In this document: positions 42,868 to 54,054 of the stretch, one piece after another
Layout of the letters: each line of letters begins with the position of its first letter
Numbering within the stretch: position 1 is the first letter of the stretch
Origin: an uncultured Methylophaga sp.
Lineage (GTDB): Bacteria; Pseudomonadota; Gammaproteobacteria; Nitrosococcales; Methylophagaceae
Direction of reading: 5' to 3'
Assembly: GCF_947259025.1 (NCBI RefSeq)
Contig: NZ_CAMYKO010000004.1
Location: forward strand, 124,001-188,000
DNA length: 64,000 bases
Position numbers and translations under genes: made by a program
Notes under the pieces: generated by a model
What the model was told of the DNA's origin: nothing
Database searches by the model: none
What the model saw: only the letters and a program-made list of their open reading frames with translations

Positions 42868-44937
42868 TCAGAAACGGTAACTGGCACCGACGTGTAGGTA
42901 ACGTTTCTCACCGACAAAGTAGCGATAGCCATCCGGATCCGAGTTGGTGTTGAAGTCAGCCCGTTCGGCATATTCGGTGTTGAACAGGTTCTTAATGCGG
43001 CCATAAACCGTGAAGTTACTGGTGACATCATGCGATGCACGCAGGTTAAAGACATCATGTCCCTCGTACTTCTTGTCATTGGCGTCATTCAGGTAATAAT
43101 CACTCATATGCACCCATTCCAGTTCGGCACGGGTTTGAGTTGAGATATTCCAGCCCAGGCGAATATTGCCGATGCGCTTGGGCGCAGTCACCAGATAATC
43201 ACCTTTTTCGATATCCGCATTGGGCTTGTCGAAGTCATATTCATGCTTGGCAAACGCCACGTTGGCGGCGATATCGAATGAGTCATTGAATGGGTAGAAC
43301 ATGCCCAGTTCCAGGCCGGTGTGCTCGGTTTTACCGTTGGGTACGTTCTGATCGCTGCTGTCAGTAAAGAAGTAATCACGCTTCTTCATATGATAGGCAG
43401 TGACTTCATATTGCAGCCCCTCACCCACTTTACGCAGCCCCACTTCAACGCTGTCGATTTCTTCGGAATCAGCAGTACCGGTTTGTGAAGGCCCGATCTG
43501 GGCACGGTACAAATCACTGGTTTGCGGTGCCCGCGTACCACGAGAATAGTTCACAAAGGCTGCGGTATCTTCGGTTAATTGCTGAACCAGACCCAGCTTG
43601 GGACTGAAGTTGCTGAAGGTATCGACATCGCTGTCCGGTCGCAGATAGCGCCCACTGTCTGGCAAAGTGCGGGAGTTCGTATTGTTGGTATAGTCATAAC
43701 GCGTGTATTCATAACGCAAGCCCGCAGTCATCCGAGTATTTTCAAGAATCTGCCACTCTGTATGAATGTAGGGCGCAATTACCGTGGCATCGACCTCGTA
43801 ATCGTAGTGTGTGCCTTGAACAAAATCGCTCACAAAGCCACTAGGGAAAACTACTGTTGGGTTAGCCTGCACCTCGGAAAGCTCACCCTCGGTGTACTCC
43901 AGATCAGTACCGACAATAATCTTATGCCCGCCGTCCAGGTCTTTGGTGAAGGAGGACAACAGCCCTACACTGCTGTGCTTGTTTTTCTCCAGCGGCTTAC
44001 CAGGCAGGAAGTGCATCAGGAATTCCATTTCGGTATGGCGCATATAAGGCGTCAGGGTAAACCGTGATGAATCACTGAGTTCACGGATCCACTCGGTCGA
44101 CAGTCGGTATGATTTGGCATCACGGTAGGCATCCGGATCAGGATTGGTGCGTGAGCGGCTTTCACTCTCGTAAGCCTTGAAACCGGTGATGTATGGTGTG
44201 GTTTCCTGGTTCAGGTTGGTGTAGCTGAACAGGGTTTTGAAGCTGTCGATATCGCCATAATAATCATGGCGCAGCGAGACTTTCTGCTGGTCGTAACCCG
44301 AGTCATTGGCATAACCGCCGTCGGTGGTGCCCAGCACATTCACCCGGTAGCCATGACGACCGACTGTATCACTGACAGAACCTTTAGCGGTGTAGAGGTC
44401 ATGAGGACCGACTGAGAGATCAATTTCCCGTTCCAGCTCCAGCGACGGTGCCCGACTCAATACGTTGATCAGACCATGCACAGCGTTGGAACCATAAAGC
44501 GCACTGCCGGGACCACGTACCACTTCAATGCCACCCGCTTGTTCATAGTTCACTTCAAACAGGCCATTGACGTTGGCAAAGCCCGCAGCACGCAATGGAA
44601 TACCATCTTCAAGAAACAGGAAGGAGCCGGCACCGGCACCGCCACTCAGAACCGGCGAGCGAATCGAGGTCAGGTGCTCCTGACCGTTACCGTGCTGTAC
44701 GTTGACACCGCTGATACGATTAACGACCTCAGTCACATGATCCGGTCTGACCAGATCAATTTCTTCCTGAGACACTTTACCGGTATTACCAGCCTGTTCC
44801 AGCAGTGGTGACTCTGCACGGGTGCCAGTCACGACCAGGTCATCCAGGGTTGCAGCTTCTTCCGCTGCCATTAGCTGTCCGCTGCCTGCCAGACTCAGCG
44901 CCACCATCAGCGTAATTTTGGATTGTTTAAACATCAT
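42868..44937 (-). CDS. TonB-dependent receptor
   Basis: TLDDLVVTGTRAESPLLEQAGNTGKVSQEEI plug, C-terminal YLHVGASYRF. Confidence 0.92.
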   Translation of the reverse strand: MMFKQSKITLMVALSLAGSGQLMAAEEAATLDDLVVTGTRAESPLLEQAGNTGKVSQEEIDLVRPDHVTEVVNRISGVNVQHGNGQEHLTSIRSPVLSGGAGAGSFLFLEDGIPLRAAGFANVNGLFEVNYEQAGGIEVVRGPGSALYGSNAVHGLINVLSRAPSLELEREIDLSVGPHDLYTAKGSVSDTVGRHGYRVNVLGTTDGGYANDSGYDQQKVSLRHDYYGDIDSFKTLFSYTNLNQETTPYITGFKAYESESRSRTNPDPDAYRDAKSYRLSTEWIRELSDSSRFTLTPYMRHTEMEFLMHFLPGKPLEKNKHSSVGLLSSFTKDLDGGHKIIVGTDLEYTEGELSEVQANPTVVFPSGFVSDFVQGTHYDYEVDATVIAPYIHTEWQILENTRMTAGLRYEYTRYDYTNNTNSRTLPDSGRYLRPDSDVDTFSNFSPKLGLVQQLTEDTAAFVNYSRGTRAPQTSDLYRAQIGPSQTGTADSEEIDSVEVGLRKVGEGLQYEVTAYHMKKRDYFFTDSSDQNVPNGKTEHTGLELGMFYPFNDSFDIAANVAFAKHEYDFDKPNADIEKGDYLVTAPKRIGNIRLGWNISTQTRAELEWVHMSDYYLNDANDKKYEGHDVFNLRASHDVTSNFTVYGRIKNLFNTEYAERADFNTNSDPDGYRYFVGEKRYLHVGASYRF

Positions 44938-45094
44938 CTCTCCCACTTTTATTTGTTAGTTTGCTTATTTTTGTGGCTATGCTCTCACAGCAGCTGGGCT
45001 ATCCGCATCAGGAAAATTCCTGATTTGTGTTGAAAACGCGTCGATAAATCCCCATTTACTGATCCAAATCAATTTCAGGTGTATAAGTCCGTTT

Positions 45095-46006
45095 ATGGAA
45101 TACAAAGACTATTACAAGATCCTCGGCGTCGCCCGCGATGCCTCGCAGGACGAGATAAAAAAAGCCTATCGCAAGCTGGCACGCAAGTATCATCCTGATG
45201 TCAGCAAAGAGGCAGATGCCGAGGATAAATTCAAAGAAGTCGGTGAAGCCTACGAAGTGCTGCGCGATGCACAAAAACGCGCCCAGTACGATCAGTTCGG
45301 CAGCAACTACCGTCATGGCCAGTCGTTCAACCCGCCTCCAGGCTGGGATGAGAGCATGGGCGGTTTCGGCGGCGGCAATTTCAGCAGCTTCTTCGAAAAC
45401 CTGTTCGGCGGTATGGGTGGCATGGGTGGTGCTGCCGGTGGTGGCATGGGTGATAACTTCTTTGCCAAGGGCGAAGACGTTAACGCCAAAATCACGATTT
45501 CTCTGGAAGATGCCTATCATGGTGCGACCAAAGCGATACGCCGCCCCGCCGGCGCCAGTCAGGGCGGCACGATTAACGTTAAAGTCCCGGCCGGCATCAG
45601 TTCGGGTAAGAAAATTCGGCTGGGAGGTCAGGGTAAAGCCGGTGCCGGTGGCAAGTCCGGCGATTTATTCATCGAAGTGAATATTGCACCACACAAACTC
45701 TACCGGCTGGATGATAAGGATATTTATCTGGATTTACCCATTGCTCCCTGGGAAGCGGCACTGGGTGCTAAAGTCACGGTGCCGACCCTGGCCGGAAAAA
45801 TCAGCCTGACCATCCCGGCCGGTGCCCGCAGTGGTCAGAAGATGCGCCTGAAAGGCCGCGGTCTGCCGGGCAAAGAACCCGGCGATGAATTTGTGGTCTT
45901 GCAAATCATGACCCCGGCCGCCGACAGCGACAAAGCCAAACAGCTTTATCAGCAAATGGCTGAAGAAATGCCGTTCAACCCACGCGAGGCACTGGAAAAA
46001 GTCTGA
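45095..46006 (+). CDS. DnaJ-class co-chaperone CbpA-like
   Basis: J domain [35 protein letters not shown] region, DnaJ C-terminal domain. Confidence 0.93.
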   Translation: MEYKDYYKILGVARDASQDEIKKAYRKLARKYHPDVSKEADAEDKFKEVGEAYEVLRDAQKRAQYDQFGSNYRHGQSFNPPPGWDESMGGFGGGNFSSFFENLFGGMGGMGGAAGGGMGDNFFAKGEDVNAKITISLEDAYHGATKAIRRPAGASQGGTINVKVPAGISSGKKIRLGGQGKAGAGGKSGDLFIEVNIAPHKLYRLDDKDIYLDLPIAPWEAALGAKVTVPTLAGKISLTIPAGARSGQKMRLKGRGLPGKEPGDEFVVLQIMTPAADSDKAKQLYQQMAEEMPFNPREALEKV

Positions 46007-46020
46007 CACTGGAGGTTTTG

Positions 46021-47397
46021 ATGAAACGTAATATCAAATCATGGCTGGTCTGGCTGGCCGGGCTCACCTTGCTGGCTCAGGTTGCCTCAGCGGCGCTGCC
46101 GCTGAACTGGTTTTCAGAACAGGGTGAAATGCCAACGCTGGCGCCGATGCTGGATCGCAGTAAACCGGCAGTGGTCAACATTGCCACCCGCAGCCAAGTC
46201 CGCAGGCAGGACAACCCGCTTCTCAACGATCCGTTTTTCCGTCACTTTTTTGATCTGCCCGAGCAGCCCCGGGTCAGGCCCCAGCAAAGTCTGGGTTCTG
46301 GCGTCATTATCGATGCCCGGGAAGGGCTGGTGATCACCAATAATCACGTCATTCGCGGTGCGGATGAAATCAGTGTGTCGCTCAATGACGGCCGAAACTT
46401 TCAGGCTGAGATCGTCGGCAGTGATCCGGCCACCGATGTCGCCTTGATTAAAATCCCTGCTGAAAATCTGTCTGCTCTGCCACTGGCTGATTCGGAATCA
46501 CTGCGGGTGGGTGATTTTGTGGTCGCTATCGGCAACCCCTTTGGCTTAGGTCAGACCGTGACTTCGGGCATTGTCAGCGCCCTGGGTCGCAGCGGACTGG
46601 GTATTGAAGGGTATGAGAACTTCATTCAGACCGATGCCTCCATCAACCCCGGCAACTCAGGGGGTGCGCTGGTGAACCTGCGCGGTGAACTGGTCGGCGT
46701 CAATACCGCGATTTTCTCCCCCGGTCGCAACCCGGGTAATGTCGGTATCGGCTTTGCTATCCCCAGCAATCTCGTCAAACAAATCAGTGACCAACTGCTC
46801 GAATTTGGTGAGGTGCGCCGGGCCTATCTGGGCGTACAAATGCAGGACATCACCCCGGAACTGGCCAACGCCTTTGGTATCAATGTTCAGGAAGGTGCGG
46901 TAGTCACCCATGTGGTGCCCAACTCGGCGGCTGATGAGGCCGGCATCAAAGTCGGTGATGTCATTACTTCTGTTGATGGTGCCCGCCTCGCCAATGCTGA
47001 TAGTCTGCGTAATACCATCGGTCTGATGGTGGTCGGTCAGGAGGTTGAGCTGGATATTATCCGTAACGGCAAAAAGCAAACCCTCAACGCCCAGGTCAAA
47101 CAGACCCGTCAGACTTCACCTAATGGCGCGGTGCATCCCAAGCTGTCCGGTGCTACTTTTGGTGATATCGAAGAGGACTCGCCTTACTTTGGCAAGGTCG
47201 AGGGCGTGATGCTGTATTCAGTCAAACGCGGCAGTCCGGCCTGGAATGCAGGCCTGCGCAGTGAAGATGTGATTACCTCCGTCAACCGCCAGCCGGTCGA
47301 TAGCTTGGAAAGCTTCAAACCACTGGTGTATAACGCCGATCAGCTACTGCTTAATATCGTTCGTGGTCGTCGTGCCATGTTCTTGCTGCTGAAATAA
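46021..47397 (+). CDS. Do/DegQ-like periplasmic serine endoprotease with PDZ domains
   Basis: NNHVIRGADE, TDVALIKI, INPGNSGGALVNLRGE catalytic triad motifs. Confidence 0.95.
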   Translation: MKRNIKSWLVWLAGLTLLAQVASAALPLNWFSEQGEMPTLAPMLDRSKPAVVNIATRSQVRRQDNPLLNDPFFRHFFDLPEQPRVRPQQSLGSGVIIDAREGLVITNNHVIRGADEISVSLNDGRNFQAEIVGSDPATDVALIKIPAENLSALPLADSESLRVGDFVVAIGNPFGLGQTVTSGIVSALGRSGLGIEGYENFIQTDASINPGNSGGALVNLRGELVGVNTAIFSPGRNPGNVGIGFAIPSNLVKQISDQLLEFGEVRRAYLGVQMQDITPELANAFGINVQEGAVVTHVVPNSAADEAGIKVGDVITSVDGARLANADSLRNTIGLMVVGQEVELDIIRNGKKQTLNAQVKQTRQTSPNGAVHPKLSGATFGDIEEDSPYFGKVEGVMLYSVKRGSPAWNAGLRSEDVITSVNRQPVDSLESFKPLVYNADQLLLNIVRGRRAMFLLLK

Positions 47398-47412
47398 GAT
47401 TTTAAGTGAACA

Positions 47413-47435
47413 CACCCGCTCCGGCGGGTGTTTTT
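47413..47435 (+). terminator. Intrinsic terminator
   Basis: CACCCGCTCCGGCGGGTGTTTTT. Confidence 0.85.
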
Positions 47436-47436
47436 A

Positions 47437-48027
47437 TTACAAGCCGCGCTCCAGATCCAGCCTCTGACTGTAAACAAACACCCCGTTGGAAAACAGCAGC
47501 CACTCGATCGTGATTTCATCCTCGTTGTGAATCACGACATCAGACAACACCTCGACATAACGGCTGCCACCGCGATTTCCACCCCAGCTTCGTCGCTCCC
47601 TTTCTTCGGCATTGGCACCCTGCTCACTGATTCTGAGTGAAGTCATACTGCCTTTATTCATCAGAAATACCCGGTCACCATCACTGATATAGCTGCTGTC
47701 GTATTCCTTATTCATCGAGATCAGCAACAAAGCCGTGTTGGAGTCGTGCAGCTCTGCCTCGACCTCAGCATAGCGCTGAATCGGTTCCGGTTGATCGCGG
47801 GAGCCTTCGCAGATCAACTCGGTCAGTTGACCGTCCCATTCTCCCTGCAGGTTCTCAAGCACTCTCAGTCCCGGTTCATCGCCGCCCACAGCAATTTTTT
47901 GCTCCCGGTCATCAAAGTAGCTTTCTCCCAGGCGCAGGTAAGCCGGTGAAGGCTCAAAACAATAAAAGGCCTGCACCGAAAAAGGCATCAGTAGAATCAG
48001 AAACATTAATGCTCGGCTTGTAGTCAC
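47437..48027 (-). CDS. Hypothetical exported protein
   Basis: Signal peptide MTTSRALMFLILLMPFSVQAFYC; no family recognised. Confidence 0.7.
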   Translation of the reverse strand: MTTSRALMFLILLMPFSVQAFYCFEPSPAYLRLGESYFDDREQKIAVGGDEPGLRVLENLQGEWDGQLTELICEGSRDQPEPIQRYAEVEAELHDSNTALLLISMNKEYDSSYISDGDRVFLMNKGSMTSLRISEQGANAEERERRSWGGNRGGSRYVEVLSDVVIHNEDEITIEWLLFSNGVFVYSQRLDLERGL

Positions 48028-48158
48028 AGTCCACCTCCGCTAAACGATTACTGCTATGACAGCTGGCGAGGGCCAATTGTTTGCCAGCTTGTTGCCACTG
48101 AGTGGTTGAGCTTATAAGCTGGTCGCACATGCCATCAAACCCAGCCCGGTCGCAATGA

Positions 48159-49535
<1,377 letters not shown>

Positions 49536-49565
49536 TCGGTCTGAGTACTTGCTTTCACATCCCAC

Positions 49566-49596
49566 AAAAAAGGCCCCGAAGTTCGGGGCCTTTTTT
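49566..49596. terminator. Intrinsic terminator (bidirectional)
   Basis: AAAAAAGGCCCCGAAGTTCGGGGCCTTTTTT between convergent genes. Confidence 0.88.
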
Positions 49597-49601
49597 GATC
49601 A

Positions 49602-51725
49602 TCAGAAGTGGTAGTAAGCGTTAGCGGTCACATTCCGACGCTCACCAAAGCCACAGTCACGTCCGGCGCCCCGACACCATGAAACATACTCTTCATCGGT
49701 CAGGTTCTTGGCATCCAGAACAAAGTCCCAGTTTTTATAGCTATAGCCGATCATCGCATCATAGAGGGTTTCAGATAGGACTTTCGGACCTGCGCCATCT
49801 CCATAATCTGAGCCCACATTGTCACCAATATAGCGAATACCGGCACCGACACGCCAGTTAGTACCCAGATAAAGCTTATTCCACCAGGATGCGACTTTTT
49901 CAGACACATAAGGTAAGCGCTCACCAGTCTCACCGTTATCAGCATGCATATCGGTATAGCTCAACTGCGTTTCAAACTGGTTCCAGCGTTTGTTGACCTG
50001 CATTTCCCAGCCATCAATCGTGGCACCGGTCTGCTCGACACCGTCAGGTATATCGCCGGCCTGAACACGATTGGTCTGCAGAATGTCGAAATAAGCTGCC
50101 GTAATCGCCAGGCTTTTATCATCAGACAGATATTTGAAACCATATTCACGTTGCTTACCTGTTGTCGGCTTCAGCGTGTTGTCTTGGCTGGTCCCCAGGT
50201 TCATGGTGAAGGCTTCTGAGTAACTGGCATAAGGTGACAGGCCATTTTCGAAGCGGTACATGACACCAATACGTCCAGTGGTTTCATTTTCATCACTGCT
50301 TACATTGTCCCCCACCTCTGCAAGTAAGGTATTCTTCGCCCAATCACGACGCAAAGCGGCGGAGATCACAACAGGGCCAATCTGCATATGATCCGCGATG
50401 TAAAAACCTACCTGTCTGATTTGGTTATCATCGGGGTTGGTCGGGTTGAGAACACTCGGATCAAAATTGCCATAAACCGGGTTATAGAGATTCAGAGAAG
50501 TGCCGACAGCAGAAGCCCGATTTTCGGTTTCCCAAACAGCATCCTGCCGGTCAACACCGATAGCAATATTGTGACTGGTGACGCCTAACTCAAACTCCCC
50601 CTGCAGGCGTGCATCCAGATTGAATATGCGGGTTTGCCGATCAGCCATGGTGATCAGCCGGCTCATATCGCCATTGGGCTGTGGATTAACAGCAGCATAA
50701 GCGGTTGTGTAATGTTCCCTGGTACGGGTACTGGACTCTGTGTAACGTGCGGTGGTTGAGAATGACCAGTTATTGCTGAAGCTGTGATCAAACATCAAAG
50801 TTACTTCAGTCTTCTCACGGTCGTATTTATCCCAGCCAGGCTCACCAACAAAGGTTTCAGAACCAACGTAACCCAGAGGCCCACGATCAAGCGTGCCTGA
50901 CTGCGGTAAGAATTGTGCAGAAACCTGGCCGGTGTTCATCTGCCGGTTGAACAGCACGGTGAAGCTGGTATCGTCTGTCGGCTGCCAGGTCAGAGAAGGT
51001 GCAATAAAAAAGCCGTCATCATCAACATGATCAACCTGAGTCTGACTATCACGCTCAAGGCCGACCACCCGATAGAGCAGCTTTCCATCCTCAGTGGCAG
51101 GCCCGGTCACATCAAAAGCCAGTTGCTTGCGGTGAAACGAACCATACTGCGCCCAGATTTCGCCCTGCTTTTCAGCTTTTGGTAGTTTGGAAACTGAATT
51201 AACGATGCCACCAAGATCACCTTGTCCATACAACACCGAAGAAGGGCCTTTAAGCACTTCTACGCTCTCAAGTGCATAAACATTCGTACGAACGGAATTA
51301 TAAGATCCGTAGACTTGGCGCAGACCATCCACATATTGGGTAGGGTCAATACCACGAATCTTGGCTGAGTCACCGCGAGTATCAAGGCCAAAGGCACCGG
51401 CATAGACACCGGAGCTATATAGCAATGCATCCTGAATGGTCTTAGCGCCGGTATCTTTAATAAAGTCTTTGTCAATGATTTCGATCGAGTATGGCGTGTC
51501 CTGCACCGGGACATTCAGCTTGCCGACATCCGGTGTCTTTTCCAGTTCAATGTAACCGTTACGGTCAACTTCGCCAGACGTGACTTCAACTTTAGGCAGT
51601 GCAACGGACTGCTTTTCTTGATCTGCTTCAGCCATGACATTAATGCTGGCCATCATAAGAACAGGCAGAATGGCCACGCGAAATGCCGGGGCACCCACCC
51701 TGCGTCGATGATTGCTAAAACTCAT
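49602..51725 (-). CDS. TonB-dependent siderophore receptor
   Basis: VQDTPYSIEIIDKDFIKDTGAKTIQDALLYSSGVYAG plug, C-terminal NVTANAYYHF; start chosen at MSFSNHRRR. Confidence 0.92.
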   Translation of the reverse strand: MSFSNHRRRVGAPAFRVAILPVLMMASINVMAEADQEKQSVALPKVEVTSGEVDRNGYIELEKTPDVGKLNVPVQDTPYSIEIIDKDFIKDTGAKTIQDALLYSSGVYAGAFGLDTRGDSAKIRGIDPTQYVDGLRQVYGSYNSVRTNVYALESVEVLKGPSSVLYGQGDLGGIVNSVSKLPKAEKQGEIWAQYGSFHRKQLAFDVTGPATEDGKLLYRVVGLERDSQTQVDHVDDDGFFIAPSLTWQPTDDTSFTVLFNRQMNTGQVSAQFLPQSGTLDRGPLGYVGSETFVGEPGWDKYDREKTEVTLMFDHSFSNNWSFSTTARYTESSTRTREHYTTAYAAVNPQPNGDMSRLITMADRQTRIFNLDARLQGEFELGVTSHNIAIGVDRQDAVWETENRASAVGTSLNLYNPVYGNFDPSVLNPTNPDDNQIRQVGFYIADHMQIGPVVISAALRRDWAKNTLLAEVGDNVSSDENETTGRIGVMYRFENGLSPYASYSEAFTMNLGTSQDNTLKPTTGKQREYGFKYLSDDKSLAITAAYFDILQTNRVQAGDIPDGVEQTGATIDGWEMQVNKRWNQFETQLSYTDMHADNGETGERLPYVSEKVASWWNKLYLGTNWRVGAGIRYIGDNVGSDYGDGAGPKVLSETLYDAMIGYSYKNWDFVLDAKNLTDEEYVSWCRGAGRDCGFGERRNVTANAYYHF

Positions 51726-51937
51726 AGAATACCTTGGAACGTTATATAAATAGCAATTATTTGCGTTCGCAATACTATGTAAGAATGTAACAATTGTCAA
51801 CGACAGACTTTTTTATGTGTTCAGGCTGGGGCTTAAACATGAAGGTAACTAACGGAGCTTGATACGTTATCAATGAAACAGTGATTCTCCATCAATGATC
51901 ATAACTGCCAGACCAGCAGCTCATAGGTCTGTATGCT

Positions 51938-51947
51938 CCCCCCCCCC
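51938..51947. repeat. Homopolymeric C10 tract
   Basis: TGCTCCCCCCCCCCTC in the intergenic region between a TonB receptor and the sigma54-type activator. Confidence 0.85.
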
Positions 51948-52098
51948 TCATTTAACGGCTTGATATTGAAATAATTCTGACGTAATTTAAGAGTTAAATG
52001 CACAGTAACCTCTTGATGCTAGGGAATAGCCAAGAACTATAAATATGAAAAATAGCATTTAATGGCGAGGAAGCCATAGAGGTCACGGAGACAATTTG

Positions 52099-53457
52099 AT
52101 GACTAGCAGATCCGAGCGCGCACTCGTATACATGGGGAATGGCAACGTCCCCGACGATCTGTGGGATGAATTCCAGTCAAATGACTGGTATGTGCAAAAG
52201 GCACAGACCGTTGAGGATGTTAAGCAGTCCGTTATTGATCACGATCCCAAGGTCGGGCTGGTAGAACTATCCTGTCAACAATCAGAGTCGTGTCTTCAGG
52301 CAATAGAAGATATGCTCAGACAGCATGCCAGAATCGAGTGGATAGCGCTGGTACAGACAGAGTCATCTTTGCCTCCCAGGCTAAGACAAATCATTGCTGA
52401 TTCCTTTATAGATTTTCATACCTTACCGGTTGATACCAGTCATCTGCTGGCCAACATTGGCCATGCTTATGGTATGGCGCGAATGAAATGGGACAATGTC
52501 CAGTTTCCAGATGAAGTCGAGACACTGGAAAAGGAGATGGTCGGCAGCAGTCAGCAGATCCGTAACCTGTTTTCCAAAATCCGCAAGGTCGCCGGTGTCT
52601 CTGCCCCCGTATTGGTCACTGGTGAAAGTGGTACCGGCAAGGAACTCACTGCCCATGCTATTCATGAACGCTCAAAGTGTGCTGACGGCCCCTTTGTCAC
52701 GGTGAATTGCGGTGCGATACCGACCTCTCTGGTGCAGTCAGAATTGTTTGGTTACGAAAAAGGCGCCTTTACCGGTGCCAACCAACGCAAGATCGGTCAC
52801 TTTGAAGCGGCCGATGGTGGGACTATTTTCCTGGATGAAGTCGGCGATCTGCCGCTGGACCAACAAATCAACCTGCTGCGTTTCCTGCAGGAAGGCACGA
52901 TTCAGCGTGTCGGCGGCAGTCAGCAGATTCCGGTCAATGCCCGTGTCATTGCGGCCACGCATGTGGATCTGGAAAAAGCCGTCAAATCAGGCAAGCTGCG
53001 TGAGGATCTTTTCTACCGCCTGAACGTATTGCAAATACACACTCCGCCGCTACGGGATCGGGTCGGTGATATTGAACTGCTGGCCAATTATTTCTTCCAG
53101 AAGTTCTCACATGAGAAAAGTAATAACGTCAAAGGCTTCTCCCAGTCCTGTCTTTCTGTGATGCGTGACTATCACTGGGAAGGCAATGTAAGGGAACTGG
53201 TCAACCGCATTCGTCATGCCATGGTCATGTGTGAAAACCGCATGATTTCTGCCGAGGATCTGGGCATTGACCAATCCTCTCCCCGCTATCACTTTATGAC
53301 ACTTAAAGAAGCCAAGAACCGGGCCGAACAGGAAGCGATTCTCAACACCCTGGCCCGCCACAATCACAACGTCACTGCTGCTGCCAAAACTTTGGGTGTT
53401 TCCAGAGTCACCCTCTATCGCCTGATAGAAAAGCACGGTATCTCGGTTAATCTCTGA
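52099..53457 (+). CDS. Sigma54-type enhancer-binding transcriptional regulator with VpsR-like N-terminal domain
   Basis: Walker A GESGTGKE, KGAFTGAN, C-terminal Fis-type HTH (NHNVTAAAKTLGVSRVTLYRLIEKHGI); N-terminal domain ends in IGHAYGMARMKWD as in VpsR-like regulators. Confidence 0.88.
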   Translation: MTSRSERALVYMGNGNVPDDLWDEFQSNDWYVQKAQTVEDVKQSVIDHDPKVGLVELSCQQSESCLQAIEDMLRQHARIEWIALVQTESSLPPRLRQIIADSFIDFHTLPVDTSHLLANIGHAYGMARMKWDNVQFPDEVETLEKEMVGSSQQIRNLFSKIRKVAGVSAPVLVTGESGTGKELTAHAIHERSKCADGPFVTVNCGAIPTSLVQSELFGYEKGAFTGANQRKIGHFEAADGGTIFLDEVGDLPLDQQINLLRFLQEGTIQRVGGSQQIPVNARVIAATHVDLEKAVKSGKLREDLFYRLNVLQIHTPPLRDRVGDIELLANYFFQKFSHEKSNNVKGFSQSCLSVMRDYHWEGNVRELVNRIRHAMVMCENRMISAEDLGIDQSSPRYHFMTLKEAKNRAEQEAILNTLARHNHNVTAAAKTLGVSRVTLYRLIEKHGISVNL

Positions 53458-53537
53458 TTCATCTCCTGACACGCTTTCCAACTGTCCCCACTCGGTCTTT
53501 GCTCCGTCCTCCGTAACCAGTGTGAATATTGTGTGAC

Positions 53538-53555
53538 TGTAAACAAATTTTTACA
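53538..53555. promoter_or_regulatory. Palindromic UAS candidate 1
   Basis: TGTAAA-CAAATT-TTTACA, perfect 6-bp arms with 6-bp spacer. Confidence 0.65.
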
Positions 53556-53620
53556 CCTCCCCGATCTCATCCCTAAGCTCCCGTCATTCAAAGAATTTCC
53601 TGTTGGTTCCCTGAATCACC

Positions 53621-53638
53621 TGTAACAAAAAGTTTACA
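53621..53638. promoter_or_regulatory. Palindromic UAS candidate 2
   Basis: TGTAAC-AAAAAG-TTTACA, same layout with one mismatch; centre 83 bp from UAS 1. Confidence 0.65.
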
Positions 53639-53705
53639 TACCGGCGTATGTCGCCTTTCCTCAAAAAATAAGTTATCTCTATATTTATCAATGCCTTACA
53701 AGTTG

Positions 53706-53720
53706 TGGCACAGTCCATGA
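53706..53720 (+). promoter_or_regulatory. Candidate sigma54 promoter: perfect -24 (TGGCAC), degenerate -12 (ATGA in place of TTGC)
   Basis: TGGCACAGTCCATGA; about 72 bp downstream of UAS 2 and 45 bp upstream of the first gene. Confidence 0.35.
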
Positions 53721-53762
53721 ATTGTTTTCTTTCACCAAGAGAACAAAGCAGAGTCGCTTTCC

Positions 53763-54053
53763 ATGAAAAACAGCCTGACTACATTTGCTATCACTGCGCT
53801 ACTACTGGCCGCTCCGGTCAGTGTGTGGGCTGATGATGCTGATGCATGGCTGCTCCCGGCGACCCTGGAAGTGTCATCGCAACCCTCTCCCAAACTGATC
53901 CACGACACAGATTTATCCACCATGCGAGGCCAGGGCTTCAAAATGCCCGAGTTCGATATTGGGGTGATTCTCTGGGATGAGGTTGATAGCGGTGCCAAAC
54001 CCAAAACCCATCACTCCAGTGGTGATGGCGCTTTCACTGTCACGGTTGAATAA
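53763..54053 (+). CDS. Small exported protein at the head of the fap-like operon; unknown family, LSTMRGQGF motif
   Basis: Signal peptide MKNSLTTFAITALLLAAPVSVWADD; first gene after the candidate promoter. Confidence 0.75.
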   Translation: MKNSLTTFAITALLLAAPVSVWADDADAWLLPATLEVSSQPSPKLIHDTDLSTMRGQGFKMPEFDIGVILWDEVDSGAKPKTHHSSGDGAFTVTVE

Positions 54054-54054
54054 A

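Noticed and set aside
42297-42880. ORFs of 81-94 aa across the 42.3-42.9 kb region as genes
   Set aside because: They are translations of the tandem repeat in several frames on both strands; no RBS or protein-like composition.
51741-51769. Fur box upstream of the 49602-51725 TonB receptor
   Set aside because: Only a partial AT-rich palindrome (GCAATTATTTGC); hand match to the 19-bp consensus too weak to report as a feature.
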